Assembly (NCBI GenBank): GCA_946886995.1
Contig: CAMPJU010000054.1
Location: 1 to 7,736 of the forward strand
Reading direction: 5' to 3'
Length of the DNA stretch: 7,736 nucleotides
Source of the DNA: an uncultured Lysobacteraceae bacterium
GTDB lineage: Bacteria > Pseudomonadota > Gammaproteobacteria > Xanthomonadales > Xanthomonadaceae
How positions within the stretch are numbered: position 1 is the stretch's first letter; the number at the start of each line of letters is the position of its first letter. Shown one piece after another: positions 6,018 through 7,736 of the stretch. Position numbers and translations under genes: made by a program. Below the pieces are notes generated by a model, which worked only from the letters and a program-made list of their open reading frames with translations, had not been told where the DNA came from and did not search any database.

Positions 6018-6608
6018 ATGGCCATGAAGAAAGCTGCGAAGAAGTCCGCCAAGAAGGCGACGAAGAAGACCGCCCGCAAACCGGCGGCCCGCAAGACCGC
6101 CAAGAAGGCGGCCAAGAAGACCGCGCGCAAGACAGCCAAGCGCCCGGCCCGCAAGGCCGCCGCCAGGAAGACGGCGCGCAAGACGACCCGGAAGACGGCG
6201 ACCAAGCGGCCTGCCCGCAAGACCGCCAAGAAGACTGCCCGCAAGGCCGCCAAGAAGACGGCGCGCAAGTCGACCCGGAAGACGGCCGCCAAGAAGACGG
6301 CGCGCAAGTCGACCCGCAAGTCGGCAGCCAAGCGGCCTGCCCGCAAGACCGCCAAGAAGGCAACGCGCAAGACGGCCAAGAAGGCCACCCGCAAGACGGC
6401 CAAGAAAGCCGCCAAGCGTCCGGCGAAGAAGGCTGCGAAGCGTCCTGCGAAGAAGACTGCCCGCAAGGCGACCCGCCGTCCCGCGAAGAAGGCCGCGAAG
6501 AAGGCCGCCAAGCGTCCGGCACGAAAGGCGGCCAAGCGCCCGGCGCGCCGCGCGAGCAAGAAGTCGGCCCCGGTGACGATGCCGGCCCTGCCGACGCCGA
6601 TGATCTAA
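6018..6608 (+). CDS. Histone H1-like, Lys/Ala/Arg-rich DNA-binding protein
   Basis: 196 residues from the ATG at 6018, chosen because GAGGAG ends 7 bases before it; a longer frame opening at 5898 lacks a ribosome site. Residues 1-182 are almost wholly Lys, Arg, Ala, Thr, Pro and Ser in short repeats of the kinds KKTARK, RKTAKK, KRPARK and AAKRPAKK. There are no acidic, aromatic, Gly, Cys, Gln, Asn or His residues. The last 14 residues (SAPVTMPALPTPMI) form an uncharged Pro-rich tail. The composition matches the C-terminal domain of eukaryotic H1 and bacterial H1-like proteins (AlgP, HctB, BpH type), which bind DNA non-specifically and compact or regulate the nucleoid. It is probably unfolded in isolation. 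Tandem stops (TAA TAA, 6606-6611) and a strong terminator follow, fitting high expression. The DNA is internally repetitive, so length variation between strains is likely. Confidence 0.9.
   Translation: MAMKKAAKKSAKKATKKTARKPAARKTAKKAAKKTARKTAKRPARKAAARKTARKTTRKTATKRPARKTAKKTARKAAKKTARKSTRKTAAKKTARKSTRKSAAKRPARKTAKKATRKTAKKATRKTAKKAAKRPAKKAAKRPAKKTARKATRRPAKKAAKKAAKRPARKAAKRPARRASKKSAPVTMPALPTPMI
6202..6359 (+). repeat. Internal direct repeats within the H1-like gene
   Basis: Two exact repeat pairs are visible. A 33-bp unit at 6245-6277 recurs at 6284-6316 with a 39-bp (13-codon) period. A 32-bp unit at 6202-6233 recurs at 6328-6359, 126 bp (42 codons) away. All offsets are multiples of three, so slippage or recombination between copies keeps the frame. 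Confidence 0.85.
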
Positions 6609-6637
6609 TAAGAAACCCCGATAAGACCGTAATCGAG

Positions 6638-6676
6638 CTCCCTCCCCGCGGCCCAGGCGGGGGGGAGTTTTTTTTT
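6638..6676 (+). terminator. Rho-independent terminator after the H1-like gene
   Basis: A long GC stem (5' arm 6638-6649 with 3' arm 6657-6667, one bulged T at 6643), loop GGCCCAG, then nine T's (6668-6676), about 30 bases after the stop. No equivalent T-run serves the convergent hydrolase gene. Confidence 0.94.
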
Positions 6677-6698
6677 GCGCCGGGTCGGCGCGGGGCGG

Positions 6699-7736
6699 TC
6701 AGAACGGAGCGGCGGTCGCGGTGGTGCTGTCGCTGCCCGGTTGCCGGGCCAGCATCGACGGCTCTTCGTAGTAGCTCACGCCGCGACCCGCGGGCAGTCC
6801 CTGCCGGTAGGCGAGCATCGCGTCGTCGACCACGCTCGACGCCAGCCACTGGTGCTGCGACAGGCCGATGGCGCGGTCGAGGATCGTCGGCAGCAGCCCG
6901 GTCGGCATGCTGCTCTCGCCGTTCCAGAGGATCGCCACGCCCAGGTCGCGGGCCGGCAGCAGCGCGATCATGCCGCGATACCCCTGCACCGCGCCCGCGT
7001 GGTAGACCAGCCGCTGCCCGGCGTAGTCGTACACGCGGAAGCCCAGCCCGTAGCCGGCCTTGTCGACGCGCGCGCGCCGCCAGGAAGACGACCGCGTTTC
7101 CGAAGGCGTCGATACCAGCGGTTCGTGCAGCGTCGCCAGCAGTGGCGCCGGCAACACGTCCGGGCGATGGCCACCCTGCGCGAGCAGCCATTGCGCCATG
7201 TCGGACGCGCTGGCGTTGACCCCCGCCGCAGGCGCGAGCCGGTAGTACGTGGGCTTCGGGCGCAACGACGCCCAGCCGCCTCGCGTGCGCACGTGCGGGC
7301 GCGCCCAGCTCGGGCTGGCCTCGATGCCTTCCAGGCCCAGGCTCGCGTCATGCATTCCCAGCGGCCCGAAGAGACGCCGTTCGACGGCCTGGCTGTAGAA
7401 GTTGCCGGTCGCGGCGAACACGACATCGCCGATCAGGCTGAAGGCGACGTTCTGGTACGTGTAGCACTCGCCCGGATCGCAGCGCAGCGGCGTCTCGTAC
7501 AGCCGGTGCACGAGGTCGCGATAGTCGGCGTTGGCCTCGATCGCGCGGTCGTATGTGTGGTGCGGCAGGCCGACCTGGTGGCTGAGCAGGTCGGCGACCG
7601 TGACCGCCTGCGCCGCCTGCGGATCGTGCAGCCTGAAGTCGGGAAGGAAATGCTTGACCCGGCTGTCCCAGCGCAGCGCGCCCTCGCTCACCAGCAAGCC
7701 GGCCATCGTGCCGGCGAAGCCCTTCGACAGGGAGGC
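6699..7736 (-). CDS. Serine hydrolase, class C beta-lactamase/PBP-like family (N-terminus beyond window edge)
   Basis: 345 residues are visible and the frame is open at 7736, so the true start lies to the right; the Met at 7706 is internal. All three penicillin-binding catalytic motifs are present: SxxK as SLSK (visible residues 2-5, ASLSKGFAGTMAGLLVSEG), YxN as YQN (94-96), and the KTG equivalent as HAG (246-248, YHAGAVQGYRGM). HxG in place of KTG is common in AmpC-like esterases and D-amino-peptidase relatives, so beta-lactam hydrolysis should not be assumed; esterase or peptidase activity is as likely. Other family features are DLLSHQVGLPHHTYD and LFGPLGMHDASLGL. A Cys pair (LRCDPGECYTY) sits just before YQN and may form a disulfide if the protein is exported. 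A signal peptide cannot be judged because that end is missing. It is convergent with the H1-like gene and functionally unrelated to it. Confidence 0.9.
   Translation of the reverse strand, partial: ASLSKGFAGTMAGLLVSEGALRWDSRVKHFLPDFRLHDPQAAQAVTVADLLSHQVGLPHHTYDRAIEANADYRDLVHRLYETPLRCDPGECYTYQNVAFSLIGDVVFAATGNFYSQAVERRLFGPLGMHDASLGLEGIEASPSWARPHVRTRGGWASLRPKPTYYRLAPAAGVNASASDMAQWLLAQGGHRPDVLPAPLLATLHEPLVSTPSETRSSSWRRARVDKAGYGLGFRVYDYAGQRLVYHAGAVQGYRGMIALLPARDLGVAILWNGESSMPTGLLPTILDRAIGLSQHQWLASSVVDDAMLAYRQGLPAGRGVSYYEEPSMLARQPGSDSTTATAAPF

Noticed and set aside
5774..6559. Long minus-strand ORF antisense to the H1-like gene (Leu/Ala/Arg/Phe-rich)
   Set aside because: It is the reverse image of the AAG/GCC/CGC repeats of the H1-like gene; the absence of stops is a consequence of that composition.
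1..7736. CRISPR arrays, insertion sequences, tRNA or rRNA genes
   Set aside because: No regularly spaced repeats, transposase motifs, terminal inverted repeats or conserved RNA cores were seen; the repeats in the H1-like gene are coding.

Overview
The window is GC-rich DNA with dense, short-spaced genes. GcvT and GcvH are very close to gammaproteobacterial proteins. The ECF sigma factor with an SFSKSQLAR recognition helix and the all-basic, H1-like Lys/Arg/Ala protein point to the Xanthomonadaceae/Lysobacteraceae (Lysobacter, Luteimonas, Stenotrophomonas or Xanthomonas type). The assignment rests on protein recognition and base composition only. No phage, IS, CRISPR, tRNA or rRNA signature was seen, so this looks like a chromosomal backbone segment.

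Layout, left to right. Positions 1-2150 hold a minus-strand operon: ECF sigma factor, then an overlapping single-pass membrane protein that is probably its anti-sigma factor, then a secreted protein with two PDZ domains cut by the window edge. This reads as an envelope-stress or cell-surface signalling module: cytoplasmic sigma, membrane tether, periplasmic PDZ partner. A 98-bp divergent intergenic region separates it from a plus-strand pair, a QmcA-type SPFH (stomatin/prohibitin) protein and an NfeD-like membrane protein, a classic conserved partnership. Next come gcvT and gcvH, the aminomethyltransferase and lipoyl carrier of the glycine cleavage system. Each has its own -10-like element, and gcvH ends in a strong rho-independent terminator. 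gcvP and lpd are not in the window.

Positions 5337-6017 are about 680 bp with no conventional gene, and are the least explained part. They contain an AT-rich inverted repeat, several perfect hairpins, a good TTGACA-type promoter (5660-5688), a 42-codon His-rich small ORF (5703-5831), and an intrinsic terminator (5836-5865) only 4 bases after that ORF's stop. Together these define a compact transcription unit of roughly 170 nt: a small RNA, a micro-mRNA, or an attenuated leader of the next gene. Two further perfect hairpins lie between it and the gene at 6018-6608, a 196-residue histone H1-like protein without a single acidic or aromatic residue, followed by its own terminator. The window closes with a minus-strand class C beta-lactamase-like serine hydrolase whose N-terminus lies beyond the right edge.
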